A DNA stretch of 64,000 nucleotides from Enchytraeus crypticus (Eukaryota; Annelida; Clitellata; Enchytraeida; Enchytraeidae), in the NCBI GenBank assembly GCA_905160935.1, contig CAJHZI010000458.1, positions 425,001-489,000 of the forward strand, read 5' to 3'. The notes below the pieces were generated by a model. It was not told the DNA's origin and did not search any database. It saw nothing but the letters and a program-made list of their open reading frames with translations. Shown here one piece after another: positions 11,100 through 20,844 of the stretch. The position numbers and the translations under genes are program-made. The first letter of the stretch is position 1. Every line of letters starts with the position of its first letter.

Positions 11100-13602
11100 C
11101 GCTCTCTCTTTCTTAAAAGCTAACACGAAGTTTAACGTCAGTTTTCTGCTTGAATAGTAAGTCCGGGATGGGGAGATCACTGGATTTGAACACTGCACCT
11201 ACTGATCCGCTATCGAACAACTTGCCAACAAGCCACCGTATCAACTCAGGGTATTGCCTAACGGCAGATGCATGGCATATAACTCGTCTAAACAATTCTA
11301 TCCCCAGATTGCCTTTATTTCTGAGAAATGTATTGTCTTTCTATATATTCCAAGAAAGAACCTTTGTGTCCAAAGAAAGACACAGAGCTAAAGATAGTGA
11401 CAACATTGGTTTGGGCCACGCTTTTGTATTTATGTGAGACATAGACCGTAAGGAAGATAGTAGGAAAGAAAATATTAGGAAGATGTTAGAAAGAAAGAAG
11501 ATATTAGGAAGAAATAAGGAAACTGGAGGCATTGGAAATGTGGATTTGGAGAGACCCACTCATATATGGAAATGAAGAGGAAGGCGGAAGACAGAGCAGA
11601 GTGGAGGCGTTATATACCATGGACCTGCCAGTAGGCAGTGCACCAAGAGAGAGAGATACTCCAAGATTATATCTTATTTCTTTAAATTAAGAATTATTGT
11701 ATATTAATAAATGTTATGTAAATGTTAGTAATTAATAAATATTATAGGATTAATAAATAATTGCATATGTTGGGCAGGTAACCAGACTAACGAGTGGATC
11801 CAGTGTATTGGAGCGACTAGTCTGATGCCCTGCCCCCACAGCGAGAATTCAGCTGAGGACAGATTTGTCCTCAGACCCTCTGTCACACTTAAGAACATCT
11901 CAGAGCTGCGCTTTGTACTGCGCCAGCCTTCCACCATCTGGAAAGATTTCCACATCGACGATATACAGGTGTGCTTCAGGATTATCGATTAATTGTGCTT
12001 CAGGATTATCGATTAATTGTGCTTCAGGATTAGGCCTACCGATTAATTTTAATAAAATCAAACATTATAATGTTTGATTTTATTATAAGTAATGGGTAAT
12101 CCTGAAGCACAACTAAATAAAGAAGAACATTAAACTAAATAAATGAAGAACCTCTTCTGCCACAATATTAGCCTAACAATTCACAATAAGAGTTACAACA
12201 ATGCATCAACTTTATACATGGATACATGGAATCATGTATCGATGTACAAAATTCATGGAATCAGTTTGTAGAGGTAGAGTTATTAATAATTCATTTTTAT
12301 GGTTACGATTATTTTGATTTAGACGACAGTTAAGATTTAGAGTAAAATTTAAGTTAAACAACAATCAGACTGTGTGACAGAGACGAAGGGCTATTTCTGT
12401 GTTTTTGCAACTAAACGTGTCTGACTGGACTATAACATTTTCCCACTAGTGACAAAGTGACAGTGCAACAGAAATTTTCCTTCCATAACAAAACAGCTGT
12501 GGTACGAAAATAGACTTTCATCTTAACTTTATTGCAATTCCATTTAGTGACTTGACACAATCTTACTGATTCATTCATATTCATTCAGTCAGACAGATTC
12601 TGTTATAATGTTTCTGTCATACTCTTTTTCTGTCTTACTGATTCTGTCAGACAGATTCAGTTATGTAGAGACAATTACACTGATTACCATATCAGACTGA
12701 TTCAGTCATTCCGTCTTACTGATTCATTCAGACATATTCAGTCACAATTATTCAGTCATACTTATTCAGTCATACTGATTCATTCAGACATATTCAGTCA
12801 CAATTATACAGTCATACTGATTCAATCATATTGATTTAGTAATACCGATTCAATCAAAATGATTCAGTGATACTAATTCAGCTATACTTATTCCGTTATA
12901 CTTATTCAGTCACACTTATTCAGTCATACTGACTCAGTCGTACTAATTTTAACATACTCATTCTGTTATACAGATTCAGTTGTACAGAGTCAATTACATT
13001 GATTAAGTATTACTAAATCACTCATACTGATTCAGTCATACAGATTCAGTCATACTGATATCAATGTCAGACTGATTCAGTCATACTGAACTGATGATTG
13101 ATTGAGTCGGTCATACTGAGCCAATTACATTGATTCAGTATTACTAAATCAGTCAGGCTGATACTTCAGTCATTCAGTCATAATGATTCAATAATACTGA
13201 TTCAGTTTTTCCGATTCAGTTTTACCTAATCTGTCGCGCTGATTCAGTCATACTGATTCACTTATACTGATTCACTCATACTGACTCAGTCATACTGATT
13301 CAGTCACACTGATTGGTTTACAGATCTACCGGTCAGTACCACGCCAGGCAGACAGCGCGGACCTAGAGAGAGACCTAGAGGCTTGGTGCTCCAGAGCTAT
13401 TGAGAGCCTGGAAGTAACAGGAGGAGAGGAAGACAAAGGCAAGGTGGATGGACTGGCTCGAGGAGCCTCGGTGTCTCAGGTGGCCTCGCTCATGCAGCAC
13501 CTCTGGGCTCTCACAGAGAACGTGCAACAAGAGCGAGCTCCTTCTCTCGGCAGATTCGATGTGGACGGGTGCTACGATATCAACCTGTTGTCATACTCTT
13601 GA
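6919..13602 (+). CDS. NICN1: Nicolin-1 (NICN1), complete three-exon gene
   Basis: The coding sequence is the join of 6919-7144, 11778-11968 and 13324-13602, about 231 residues (vertebrate nicolin-1 is about 213). NICN1 is known as a subunit of the tubulin polyglutamylase complex, so it is expected in the cytoplasm or cilia and acts on microtubules. Recognition rests on remembered conserved blocks: DKITFKNFYTASLSV (exon 1), ISELRFVLRQPS (exon 2) and the extreme C-terminus RFDVDGCYDINLLSYS (exon 3). All junctions are GT/AG and in phase (phase 1, then phase 0). Intron 1 is full of LINE and MITE insertions; intron 2 is largely a satellite. The ATG at 6919 is chosen because the protein then starts at the family's usual distance from the first conserved block. 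Nothing breaks the frame. Confidence 0.88.
7147..7391 (+). repeat. (CTACTG)n then (CT)n microsatellite at the NICN1 exon 1 donor
   Basis: About 200 bases of CTACTG-type triplets run into about 40 bases of CT, directly downstream of the exon 1 donor. The CT part is the 3' tail of the minus-strand LINE B that follows. The triplet tract would read as poly-Thr/Ala if translated, but the exon ends before it. Confidence 0.9.
7392..7640 (-). mobile_element. LINE B (RTE-like), 3' terminal fragment
   Basis: In reverse it encodes the C-terminal end of a non-LTR reverse transcriptase: HIMRNKIVENTVVTGIMEG, then [19 protein letters not shown], ending TWNRHGTE at a GA tail. The GRGRPR-like basic segment and short GA-rich tail are similar in layout to LINE A, but the sequence is a different family. 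A sister copy is at 50630-50810. It lies antisense in NICN1 intron 1. Confidence 0.75.
7655..7800 (-). mobile_element. LINE 3' UTR fragment (CR1-like)
   Basis: Reverse complement ends with gcttcctgacccagtgtgcc and an ATGATT tail. A close relative lies at 34415-34560 (gcacactgggtcaggaagca), and a more distant one closes the CR1-like LINE at 28370. Only untranslated sequence remains. Confidence 0.55.
7965..8150. mobile_element. Relic of the GGCGGATCC-type (hAT-like) element
   Basis: gcagttccactggctctcaa and aactcccattttgaccactg match internal and terminal parts of the elements at 42689-43391 and 53675-54366. Degenerate and lacking clear termini. Confidence 0.4.
8151..8914. other. No gene seen (NICN1 intron 1)
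   Basis: Unique-looking AT-rich intron sequence with no exon that fits the NICN1 phase or another family I recognise. Confidence 0.4.
8915..9095 (+). repeat. 26-bp minisatellite, host of a MITE insertion
   Basis: About seven units of ttctcatcgttctagaagta followed by gcagtt. The last unit is split at its TCTAGA by the palindromic element at 9096-9918, and its remainder (gaagtagcagtt) resumes at 9921. Confidence 0.85.
9096..9918. mobile_element. Palindromic MITE with TA target duplication
   Basis: Termini CACTG at 9096 and CAGTG at 9918 are flanked by TA on both sides (9094-9095, 9919-9920). The arms of about 240-300 bases are inverted copies (for example aactgataccccaaattgtt / its complement near 9895; tttccaatacaggattacgg / ccgtaatcctgtattggaaa). 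The 200-base middle has no coding capacity. TA duplication suggests a Tc1/mariner-like mobiliser, but no transposase is present. A half copy lies at 41905-42120 and also ends next to TA. Confidence 0.8.
10022..10870 (+). mobile_element. LINE A (RTE/BovB-like), 5'-truncated copy
   Basis: Encodes the palm and C-terminus of a non-LTR reverse transcriptase: VRFADDQGMVSGSEIGLQ (catalytic ADD), FKYLGHTITDDGKCETEI, then a C-terminal block [20 protein letters not shown] and GRGRPRLGMLDD. The frame is broken near 10495 and 10760. The 3' end has the hairpin CTGCCAGTAGGCAG and a short GA tail. It is truncated upstream of the ADD motif, so inactive. The layout recalls RTE/BovB elements; the clade assignment is from memory of such C-termini. 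Confidence 0.85.
10953..10987 (+). repeat. (GA)n microsatellite
   Basis: A perfect GA run about 80 bases downstream of the LINE A end. A (TC)n run follows at 11050-11097. The pair could form a purine-pyrimidine hairpin. Confidence 0.9.
11115..11240 (-). mobile_element. SINE-1 copy, degenerate
   Basis: Reverse of the SINE-1 order: gaagtttaacgtcagttttc, then ggatttgaacactgcacc (B box in reverse) and ctactgatccgctatcgaac. The A-box end is worn. Confidence 0.6.
11341..11660 (+). mobile_element. LINE A 3' fragments, internally deleted
   Basis: Contains gacaacattggtttgggcca and ggaggcattggaaatgtgga from the C-terminal coding part, a jump to gacccactcatatatggaaa, and the closing hairpin ctgccagtaggcag with a GA tail at 11642. 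It ends about 115 bases before NICN1 exon 2. Confidence 0.75.
11778..11968 (+). CDS. NICN1: NICN1 exon 2
   Basis: The acceptor is TTGGGCAG|GT. It begins with the two bases that complete the split Gly codon and encodes NQTNEWIQCIGATSLMPCPH and later ISELRFVLRQPSTIWKDFHI, both aligning with vertebrate nicolin-1 in order. It ends in phase 0 at CAG|GTGTGC. Confidence 0.88.
11970..12030 (+). repeat. 24-bp tandem repeat starting at the NICN1 exon 2 donor
   Basis: tgtgcttcaggattatcgat plus taat repeats twice and a third time in part, beginning at the second intron base. An inverted copy (taatcctgaagcacaa) lies at about 12095. Between them, 12051-12084 is a perfect hairpin with 15-base arms (aataaaatcaaacat). 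Confidence 0.8.
12085..12544. other. NICN1 intron 2, no gene seen
   Basis: AT-rich intron sequence with no recognisable element. Confidence 0.4.
12545..13320 (+). repeat. Degenerate 15-bp satellite (TTCAGTCATACTGA) in NICN1 intron 2
   Basis: Dozens of imperfect copies of ttcagtcatactgat, each a near-palindrome (TCAGT...ACTGA). The array reaches within 12 bases of the exon 3 acceptor (tggtttacag). Every unit carries a TTCAG, the core of a 3' splice site. Confidence 0.85.
13324..13602 (+). CDS. NICN1: NICN1 exon 3 (terminal coding exon)
   Basis: Encodes 92 residues and TGA. It starts IYRSVPRQADSADLERDLEA, has an insertion-like acidic, Gly-rich stretch (VTGGEEDKGKVDGLARGAS) relative to the vertebrate protein, and ends GRFDVDGCYDINLLSYS, the most conserved signature of nicolin-1. 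It is clearly more GC-rich than the surrounding intron. Confidence 0.9.
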   Translation: MYRSVPRQADSADLERDLEAWCSRAIESLEVTGGEEDKGKVDGLARGASVSQVASLMQHLWALTENVQQERAPSLGRFDVDGCYDINLLSYS

Positions 13603-13609
13603 TTTAAAT

Positions 13610-13830
13610 TAACGCCATCTTCTTCTTCCAATGAATCCCTGAAGAATTAGGGTCTGGATGAAATTTTTCCATTTGGTTCAGAAAATTTTGTAGCATTTTC
13701 TGGAGCCTAGGCGCTCACCAACCGAATGCCCTTTCTGACGCTGGTTTGGATCTTAGTGTCTTGTCGCCTTTTACCACACGTACAATCCACGTTTGATCTA
13801 TTCTTCAGCAACTCTGGCTCTACACGGCTA
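13610..13830 (-). repeat. Dispersed repeat R3 (GAT-tailed), minus orientation
   Basis: The blocks gcctaggcgctcaccaaccg, aatgccctttctgacg and ttggatcttagtgtcttgtc recur in reverse order at 35620-35825, 47795-48075 and 52856-53040. Full copies end in a (GATGAT)n tail, so this is a retroposon family, probably a SINE. It abuts the NICN1 stop codon. Confidence 0.65.
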
Positions 13831-13878
13831 ATATTTAATTAATACTCTGTGCTCTAGTGCTTTTGATATTAATATGTC

Positions 13879-14400
13879 TTGCAAAAAAATATTTCTAAAA
13901 CTGTTGCTATGATTTTTGAACCTAGCGAGAGAAGATGGGCCTTAGACTATATCTTCCATAATTTTAAATTAGGTAACGACGACATTAATTTTATCTCTCA
14001 ATTTAAATATTTAGGTCATTTGATTGATAATCGTTTATGTGATGATAATGACATTAATCGTGAAATAAGTAATACCTTTGTCCGCACTAACACGCTTTTA
14101 AGACGATTTTTTAATTGCTCCCGTACGGTTAAAATTATTCTGTTTAAAACGTACTGTTTATGGTTTTACGATATTGCACTCTGGTCCAAGTTTAAAGTGT
14201 CTTCTTTAAATAAATTTGGTTCATGTTACAATAGATGTGCCAAACGGTTCTTTGGTTTCAAAAGGCAGGATAGTTTATCCACTATGTTGCAGTTATGTAA
14301 CTTTCATAGTTTTGATACGATAATATATAACTCTAAATGTGTGTATAATCAGTGTGTTAGTAATTGTGAAAGTGCACTAATTAATTGTTTTAGGTTGTGA
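13879..14400 (+). mobile_element. Non-LTR retrotransposon RT C-terminal fragment (LINE C)
   Basis: An open frame of 173 residues with KTVAMIFEP, QFKYLGHLIDNRLCDDNDIN, REISNTFVRTNTLLRRFFNC and KIILFKTYCLWFYDIALWSK. These match the thumb/C-terminal part of LINE reverse transcriptases common in invertebrates. The catalytic palm is absent. It closes with an ATAAATAAAATAAAT tail near 14520, which looks like the 3' end of the element. Confidence 0.75.
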
Positions 14401-14529
14401 TTTTTCCATTTTAGAACTATAGTATCTTATTTTACGAGTGTTTACATGATTTTATGGGTGTGCTGTGTTGTGCGTCTTGTGTGCTTTGTGTGGGCCTTGC
14501 TGCCTGATTTCTAATTCTAAATAAATAAA

Positions 14530-15040
14530 ATAAATATCCATGATTTAAATACTATTTAAAAATAGATTCGTATGTGTGATTATCGCAGCATTTTAGAAGG
14601 AAAGATAGATGTTATTCCGAAGTCAGATTTCCAACAGTTGAGCCTTTTGCCTCCAATAAACGTAGATACGACTTATGATTTGCTTTACTGAGTGTTATAT
14701 AATGGAGATTTTCTTTGATATGAAATAAGCCTTTTTATTGAATTTTTCCACCTTTTGGCAACAATCTGTATGCACCTCTACGACTCGCCAAGTTACTAAC
14801 ACTATAAGAACCCTAAGCCTCTGTGAATCGATCATGGAAATAGCTTGCGTAAGGCTGCAACATTGCTTGTATTTTGCAAAGTTTGGCCTAATTGCATGTG
14901 TTAGCTATATAGATGTATAGATGTATGATAATATTGTGACTTTGTGATCTTACTATTATTTGTGTTTCACTGTATCTGGTTTGTCTTACTGTAATATTAC
15001 TGTAAAGTATTAAGATATACTTGCGTGTTAACTTTATTAA
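14530..15040. other. No gene seen
   Basis: AT-rich intergenic sequence between the LINE C fragment and a SINE-1. No supported exon. Confidence 0.4.
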
Positions 15041-15045
15041 ACATT

Positions 15046-15171
15046 GGCTGGAGTCAGTGGCGAAGTCGGTAAGATACTCGACCGCGGATCAGTATATGCG
15101 GGGTTCAAATCGTGGGCTCGCCCGTCACTGACTTCGCTTTCGAGTGAGGAGACTGACGTTTACCTTACCAT
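15046..15171 (+). mobile_element. SINE-1 (tRNA-derived), near-complete copy
   Basis: Good internal RNA polymerase III promoter: A box agtggcgaagtcggtaa and B box ggggttcaaatcg, about 35 bases apart. The 3' part is cccgtcactgacttcgcttt, then gagtgaggagactgacgttt. This is one of the best copies in the window and serves as a reference for the family. Confidence 0.8.
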
Positions 15172-15284
15172 TTTGCTTTATTAAAATTATCAAACAAGCA
15201 GCTAATTGCATTTACATGTTTGAGAGTAGACCAATCGCATATTTAGGGCAAGTTAAATACCCATCTCTTTCCGCCATAGAACAA

Positions 15285-15480
15285 CATTCTCTTGCCTCGG
15301 TTCTTGAACTTGCATTATTTTGATTTCGCCAACTATTCTAATCTTCGTATTCGATTACTCAGTCGTCATCGTGTGGTGCTTTGGTGTCTGTTGATGCTGA
15401 GTCTGCAAGAGCCGACCCTGACATTACTCTATGGCGAGGAACCGGACGCTAAATTCTTATTAATTGACTGAATGATTGAG
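15285..15480 (+). repeat. Dispersed repeat R4 with ATTGATTG-type tail
   Basis: The blocks cagtcgtcatcgtgtggtgc and ctctatggcgaggaacc followed by a taattgactgaatgattga tail. A close copy is at 40785-40965 and a reversed fragment at 52555-52660. The tail and the word gaggaacg resemble the ATT-tailed family. Confidence 0.6.
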
Positions 15481-15654
15481 TAAGCAGTGAAGGAAAACAT
15501 AAAAACATTTCAAAGTCCAAAATATTAATCGAAGCTTTATGGTAAATACTACTCACTGGTATGGCTAAGGTACTTGCGATGTATACAGATCGGAAAATGT
15601 GTGATACAAACCAGATTAATGCCAGTTCATATTTGCTGGGTTGTGAGCAGACAT

Positions 15655-15795
15655 GCGGTTACTTTGCCTAGAACAGGGCGTCGTCATCGCCACGTCACCG
15701 CCTCGTCGTCACCACCTCGTCGTCACCGCCGCGTCGTCATCGCCACGTCGTCATCGCCACGTCGTCACCGCCGTTTCGTCACCGCAATTGCTGCT
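15655..15795 (+). repeat. CpG-rich minisatellite
   Basis: About eleven degenerate units of cgtcgtcaccgcc / cgtcgtcatcgcca in a region that is otherwise AT-rich. Its CpG density is strikingly higher than its surroundings. Confidence 0.8.
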
Positions 15796-16011
15796 GCTTA
15801 ACGCCACTGCAGACACAAAAGAAGAGAGGAGTTGCTACTGGTTTAAACGACTTTTTTTCGTCGACATCTTGCACTTTAAGGAAGTTTGTTCTTTTAGCTG
15901 GGATCGTATTCCTGTTGTTAACATGACAGATATTATCTGATACTGTCTGATATATTAACTTATATTATCTGATAATAGACTGATATATTATCTGATATAT
16001 TATTGTTATTG

Positions 16012-16258
16012 AATGTCTTAATAGCGTAGGGGTAACGTCATGAAGTCTTAAATTACAATTCCTGAGTTGAATTGAACCCTCGTGGGTTCAAATCCCAGCC
16101 GCGCTGATCTGAGAGTAAAATCTCAGACATTCACTGGACTGGTTAGCCTATACGGAAAATGGTCTAAATTGCCTACCGGTTTAAGCATGTGGTATTAAAT
16201 TAATACAGTGAAAGATATCGACGTAGTTGATCGTTTCACTATAATTCGTGTTTACATT
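16012..16258 (+). mobile_element. SINE-2 (tRNA-derived), near-complete copy
   Basis: A box tagcgtaggggtaacg and B box gtgggttcaaatcccag, then ctgatctgagagtaaaatct, gacattcactggactggtt and a 3' end gatcgtttcactataattcg. Copies at 37678, 41228 and 47091 (reverse) share the entire order, so the boundaries are well supported. Confidence 0.8.
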
Positions 16259-16620
16259 TTTTTGATCATATACTATCAGATATTATAATTATTAGATATA
16301 GGGATCGACGTAGAAGAATCCACGATACTTGAAATAAAACTTCTATATAGTAGTTTAAAATAATCAATAAATTAATATATTATTTATAAATAGTAGTACG
16401 ACATGGCCACTATCGATGAATTTTGGGGAATATTTTTCTGCACTATGAGTTAATTCGCAGAAAATAGCTATATCTACAATGTAAAAGGCGTATAACAATG
16501 TCAAGGTATACAATGTAAAGGCGTATCATTGTAACGACAAAATTAGAGCAGATATGGGCCTGAATACTAATGCAAAAATTTTGCTTGCTAGTAATTAAAA
16601 TTGTTTTTAAATTGCGATAG
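16259..16620. other. No gene seen
   Basis: AT-rich, no recognisable element or exon. Confidence 0.4.
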
Positions 16621-16649
16621 TTAATGTTGCATGATTTTAACATGGCTAG

Positions 16650-16812
16650 TGGTGAATGTGTATATGTGTATACATGCATACATGTATATGTGTGTGTGTT
16701 TATTTGTATATGTGTATATGTGTATGTATGTATACATATGTGTACGTATGTATGTTGTGTGTATGTATAATTGTATGTATGTGTATGCATGTGTATGTAT
16801 GTATACATTGTA
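16650..16812 (+). repeat. (TGTATG/TGTATA)n microsatellite
   Basis: Purine-pyrimidine alternating array of tgtgtatgtatg and tgtatatgtg words with a few interruptions. It generates spurious frames on both strands. Confidence 0.9.
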
Positions 16813-17239
16813 CATTCTATATTGGTCACACATTTTGCTATCCACTTTCTGCCATTTCACAATATTGACATTTTGAATGTTACTTATTCACTTGATTGCT
16901 TTGTAATTTTGTCTTTTGTACTTGTACACCATTGAATTTGTGAAATGAATAAATTAATATAGATACCCAATACAATATTTTGTGTCATTCTCAATTTCAA
17001 ACAAACATCTTCCAAAACACTGAAGCTTGAAATTGTTATCTAAATTTTCGGAAATGTACGAGAACATAACAAGCTTATTAGTCAAAACTAAATTAACTAT
17101 CGAAAACACAATAACAAAAAACTATCGAAATAAAAAATTCGCTTAAAATCTAAGATATTCTCCATAACCAGCCCTTTGTCGCATAAGAAGTCAATCTCTT
17201 AACAATAAACCTTACATTATTCACACCTTAGTTTTACTT
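16813..17239. other. No gene seen
   Basis: AT-rich. Possible 3' flank of the minus-strand Ig-like gene. Confidence 0.4.
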
Positions 17240-17335
17240 ACAGCTTGGAAAAGTATGACTTCAGAGGTGTCACTCCCAGTGCTTTTCTCAGTTCTAAGCT
17301 GCGTAGTCGCCTCATACGACATGTGAATATACGGT
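17240..17335 (-). repeat. GTCGTAAGAGGCGACT-type repeat fragment
   Basis: acagcttggaaaagtatgac, cagttctaagctgcgtagtc and catacgacatgtgaatatac match the reversed order of the repeat at 44845-44990 and 59270-59410. Confidence 0.5.
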
Positions 17336-17375
17336 TAACTTATTGTTTAAGAGTGCAAGCTTTCAAGACCTAGAC

Positions 17376-19375
17376 TTACAGCCTATAGGTTTGAATTGCG
17401 CAGCGTGAGTCAAGTGTCAGGAAATCAATTGGCAGTGGTATGGTGTACCTCTGAACGATCTTATCCATCTCATCAACTTCAGTACAAGTACATAAGCCCG
17501 TACATAAGCACGGTTCATAATGATCAAGCCATTGATCAAAATAATCATCAATGTCTTGATCATTTAGTAAAGAGTCATTCGGCTGTGCAACTGTCTTACC
17601 AGCATGCTGCCGCCTGTCGATGTACTCCACATATTTTTCCCAACGCATACGACAGCTAGGGTCCGAGATAATTAAACCGTTAAGGTCCTTTCGAAAAAAC
17701 TCCGAAGTGTCAGTCGTTTGGTTGTATTCGTCATTGGTAGATTTTGATCGTGGAGTTGATTCGTTGAAAGAAGATCGCTTGCGGCTTAACGACTGGCCGC
17801 CGTGCTCTATTGAGTTTGGGTTCTTGTAACTATTCGCTGTCAATGCGTTAGTATTAGATTCATGATTTTCCTCGGCTTCCAGGTTTGAATTAGGAATAAT
17901 GTACTTTGAGTCAGGACTCCTGAATTCTTCGTGATAACCACGTGCACCTTGTATAGACTTTCTAACCTGTTCTGGCCTATGTTGAATTGAATAGTCTTCT
18001 AAACTTTTAGCAGATCTAAATTTCGAAGCTTCGGCAATTGCCGAGGTAAATTTACTTTCATTGCATTTAAGCTCCAACGAAAAATTTCCGTCTACCACCT
18101 TGAACATGCATAGTTCCCCATTGTGCCCAATGCCTCTATTAACTGAAACTTCATTCTTAGCTTCATACTCATTTTTTCTATTTATCTGCTCTGAAATTGG
18201 CCCACTGCCTGACGTTTTAGCACGGATCCGTGTTGATGTTTCATTTCTTTTGGCAGTTTCTAGGAACTTAGTTTCACCATCGTTTACTTGCTCGCATTTA
18301 AGGCATTTGAACGATTTGGTCGATTTTGTGTTGACATTAGTTTTATGAATAGAGATTTGATCTTCACTACCTGTTATAGAAGTTTCAGGAGAAGTTTCAT
18401 TGGTGTCAGTAGACACATCTGTTCTTATAATCATTGTTTCAGTACGGCTGACGCTTTGCTCAGCAGTTATCAGGGGTTGCTTAGCAGCCGCATTCTCAGT
18501 TATCATTGTTTCAGTATGGCTGGTGTTTTCTTCAGTTAGCAGTGGTCGCATAGAAGTTTCATACTCAGGTATCATTGTATCAATTGATCTACGGCTAATG
18601 TTGTTTTGAGTCATTAGGGGTTGTTCAACAGTTTCAACCTCAGTGTTAGCGTTGTCTTCGCTTTCAATGACCCCTGTTACACAAAACTTGCCTTCTCCAT
18701 TCTCGGCCTCCCTATTTTTGTTTGAAGTGGTTAATGACTCATTTGGCTGATGGTCTTGTCGGTTATTTTGAGTGAGAAAAGTCTTAAATTTTCTATATAT
18801 TTTGAAACGAACAAAAATGAAAATTACGATTAATCCGACAATGCACAGTATAATGCACAGTATAAGCTCTGTAGAACTGTCATTTTGATGTGTTGCCTCT
18901 TCGTTTGTTATGGATGCAGCATCAGACAGCTTAGACGTTGTTGGTCTGGTATGGAAAGAAACTTCATTTGTAATATACGAAAGGGTGATGTTAGAAAAAT
19001 CCTTGTGAGGACCGTAGTAGCACTGGCATCGTATACTTTCTACTATAGCTTCCAAGTTTAGAAGACATACATTATCGTCACTGATGCTCACTTTACAGAC
19101 ACCAAACCAATGCTCTTTTTTTGCTGTTTCCCGAGAGCATTTCATTGGTGTTATAGACGGTGTTTTTTCTGATTATAACATGCCCACACCAGAGAGAAAC
19201 TGCCATCCTCACTGGTGTTGTTGCACCGTAACACTGCTGATCCATTGAAAGGTATGTTGATGGACTTTGGCGTCACATATACATTGCCGGTAGATGAAAA
19301 TATCATCAGTGAGCACAATATGCAAATTATCTCCAATGACTTTCGTACTGGTATGTCAATTATAGCTATCTCCAT
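17376..19375 (-). CDS. Ig-like single-pass membrane protein, paralog 1 (frame broken once)
   Basis: Function not recognised. Reading from 19375: a signal-peptide-like hydrophobic start (IICILCSLMIFSSTG), then an Ig-type fold with VLRCNNTSED, LVWAC, WFGVCKVSISD and IRCQCYYG. A T6 run at 19163-19168 puts the two halves out of frame by one base; the second half then reads open to 17376. A transmembrane helix follows (LILCIILCIVGLIVIFIFV) and a cytoplasmic tail of about 470 residues. The tail holds three imperfect repeats ending TMI with PLxT cores (EQPLMTQNN, RPLLTEEN, KQPLITAEQ) and a Cys-rich patch (EPCLCTGLCTCTE) near the C-terminus. The ectodomain and the EAENGEGK...EQPLMT stretch match paralogs at 33643 and 34589. 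Either a homopolymer sequencing error or a true lesion explains the break. Confidence 0.65.
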
Positions 19376-19434
19376 ATGGTATATAGTACAAATATTTTAC
19401 GTTCTGATAAAATCAAATCTTTTAACTTTTTAAC

Positions 19435-20245
19435 TGAAAATGAATCAGATGCAATTTATTAACTTCGAAAACCTAGATACATGCGATTAGAAATTAAATC
19501 ATTACAATAACAGCATTAATTTTCTTCTAATGTATCAGACTGTCAACTGCGTAGCTTCCGTGACAATAGACGAAAACCCATAAATTTTATAATGCCGGAG
19601 CTCAGTTATTAGAAGAAATAATTAAGTACGAAGATAACTCGTATATCGACTCAGAAGTATGAAGTAGGCTGCTTTTTCAATTGCTAGGAATTTTTACAGA
19701 ATCTAACGATGCTGTGATTTAGTCAGATTAGCTTCTTAGACTTGTATGTGTTAATGCATTCCAATTCTCTTTCACAACTTTTCAGGTAGATTATTTTCCT
19801 GCATTGTTCAGTGAAGACCTCCAAGAAGCAATTAAACAATTTTACTAAAAAGACTCTCTGCACTAAACTGGAATAAGTATAAGTAAATATGTCATATATT
19901 GTTTCTTGTTACACGTTCTTATTAAGAAAAGAATTAGGCCTAAACTACAGGCAAGTCGACCAATCTAATAGATAATTGATAACAAGTAAATCAAATTTTA
20001 TTCAGAAAGGTTACCCCACGAGTTCTCAACTATCAAAAAAAAATTTTTCAAGAAACGAGTTCGAGTAATAAGTCTCTAAGTCTGCTGGTATTAAGTCTGA
20101 GTCCATAGAAGCTGAGTCAATAAACTGTGGCGTTACTGTTGGCCTACGGCTCTGCATGTTCCGTAATTACTTACTCGAACCAAGAAGGCTTACGAAAATC
20201 TTTGGATTTCCAGATTCGATCATATTTTGCAAAAATAAAAAAGTT
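19435..20245. other. No gene seen; upstream of Ig-like paralog 1
   Basis: Presumed 5' flank of the minus-strand Ig-like gene. I see no second exon or clear promoter. Confidence 0.4.
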
Positions 20246-20249
20246 GATA

Positions 20250-20378
20250 GAGCTAATGTTAACGTCAGTTTTCTCACTCGAAAGCGATGTCAATGACGGG
20301 CGAACCCAGGATTTGAACATACTGGTCATACTGATCTGCGGTCGAGTAATTTACCGACTTGCCACTGGCTCCAGCCAG
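20250..20378 (-). mobile_element. SINE-1 copy
   Basis: Reverse orientation: gttaacgtcagttttctcac, gacgggcgaacccaggattt, then ccactggctccagcc at the tRNA-like 5' end. The B-box region has an extra word (actggtcat). Confidence 0.75.
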
Positions 20379-20764
20379 TGAAAATGTGAGAAAAATAAAA
20401 AATATCTAGAAATAATAGGTGCAAAATTATGACAATTTTTATCGATTGATATTAGAGCGTCAGATACCATTAATTTACTAATTTAAATCAAATTTACAAA
20501 AAATATTCTAAGCAAATATAAGAAAAATTAGTTTATGAAAAATAAAAAGTAAACTAGGCTTAATGACCACTAAATAAACTGTTACATTTATAATCATTAG
20601 TTAGAAATAATTATTATGTTCCCCTGTAAAAGCATTTTTACATGTCACACAAAAATTAGTAGCATATAAATTATGTGTTGCATAACAAATGTGACCTTCT
20701 ATAGGCTACCTGAACTTCTTTAAACTATTGATTTCATGGGCCAATAATTTTACTTTAAATGTAA

Positions 20765-20842
20765 ATGATGTCGGTAGGATATTCCACCGTGGATCATTAT
20801 GCGCGGACTTCAAATCCTGGGCTCGCCCTTCACTGTGAAACT
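20765..20842 (+). mobile_element. SINE-1 fragment
   Basis: gatgtcggtaggatattcca and cttcaaatcctgggctcgcc cover the A-to-B box part; the 3' half is missing. Confidence 0.6.
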
Positions 20843-20844
20843 AT

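Noticed and set aside
13010-13320. Clustered transcription factor sites (TGACTCA/TCAGTCA words)
   Set aside because: The words belong to a degenerate satellite and are explained by its unit; no independent evidence of regulation.
15046-15120. Possible functional tRNA genes at the SINE-1 and SINE-2 heads
   Set aside because: A and B boxes are good, but the acceptor and anticodon stems do not pair as a tRNA, and many copies share a long non-tRNA 3' part, so they are SINEs.
17396-18609. Several plus-strand frames opposite the Ig-like paralog 1
   Set aside because: They are shadows of the 589-codon minus-strand frame and show no domain.
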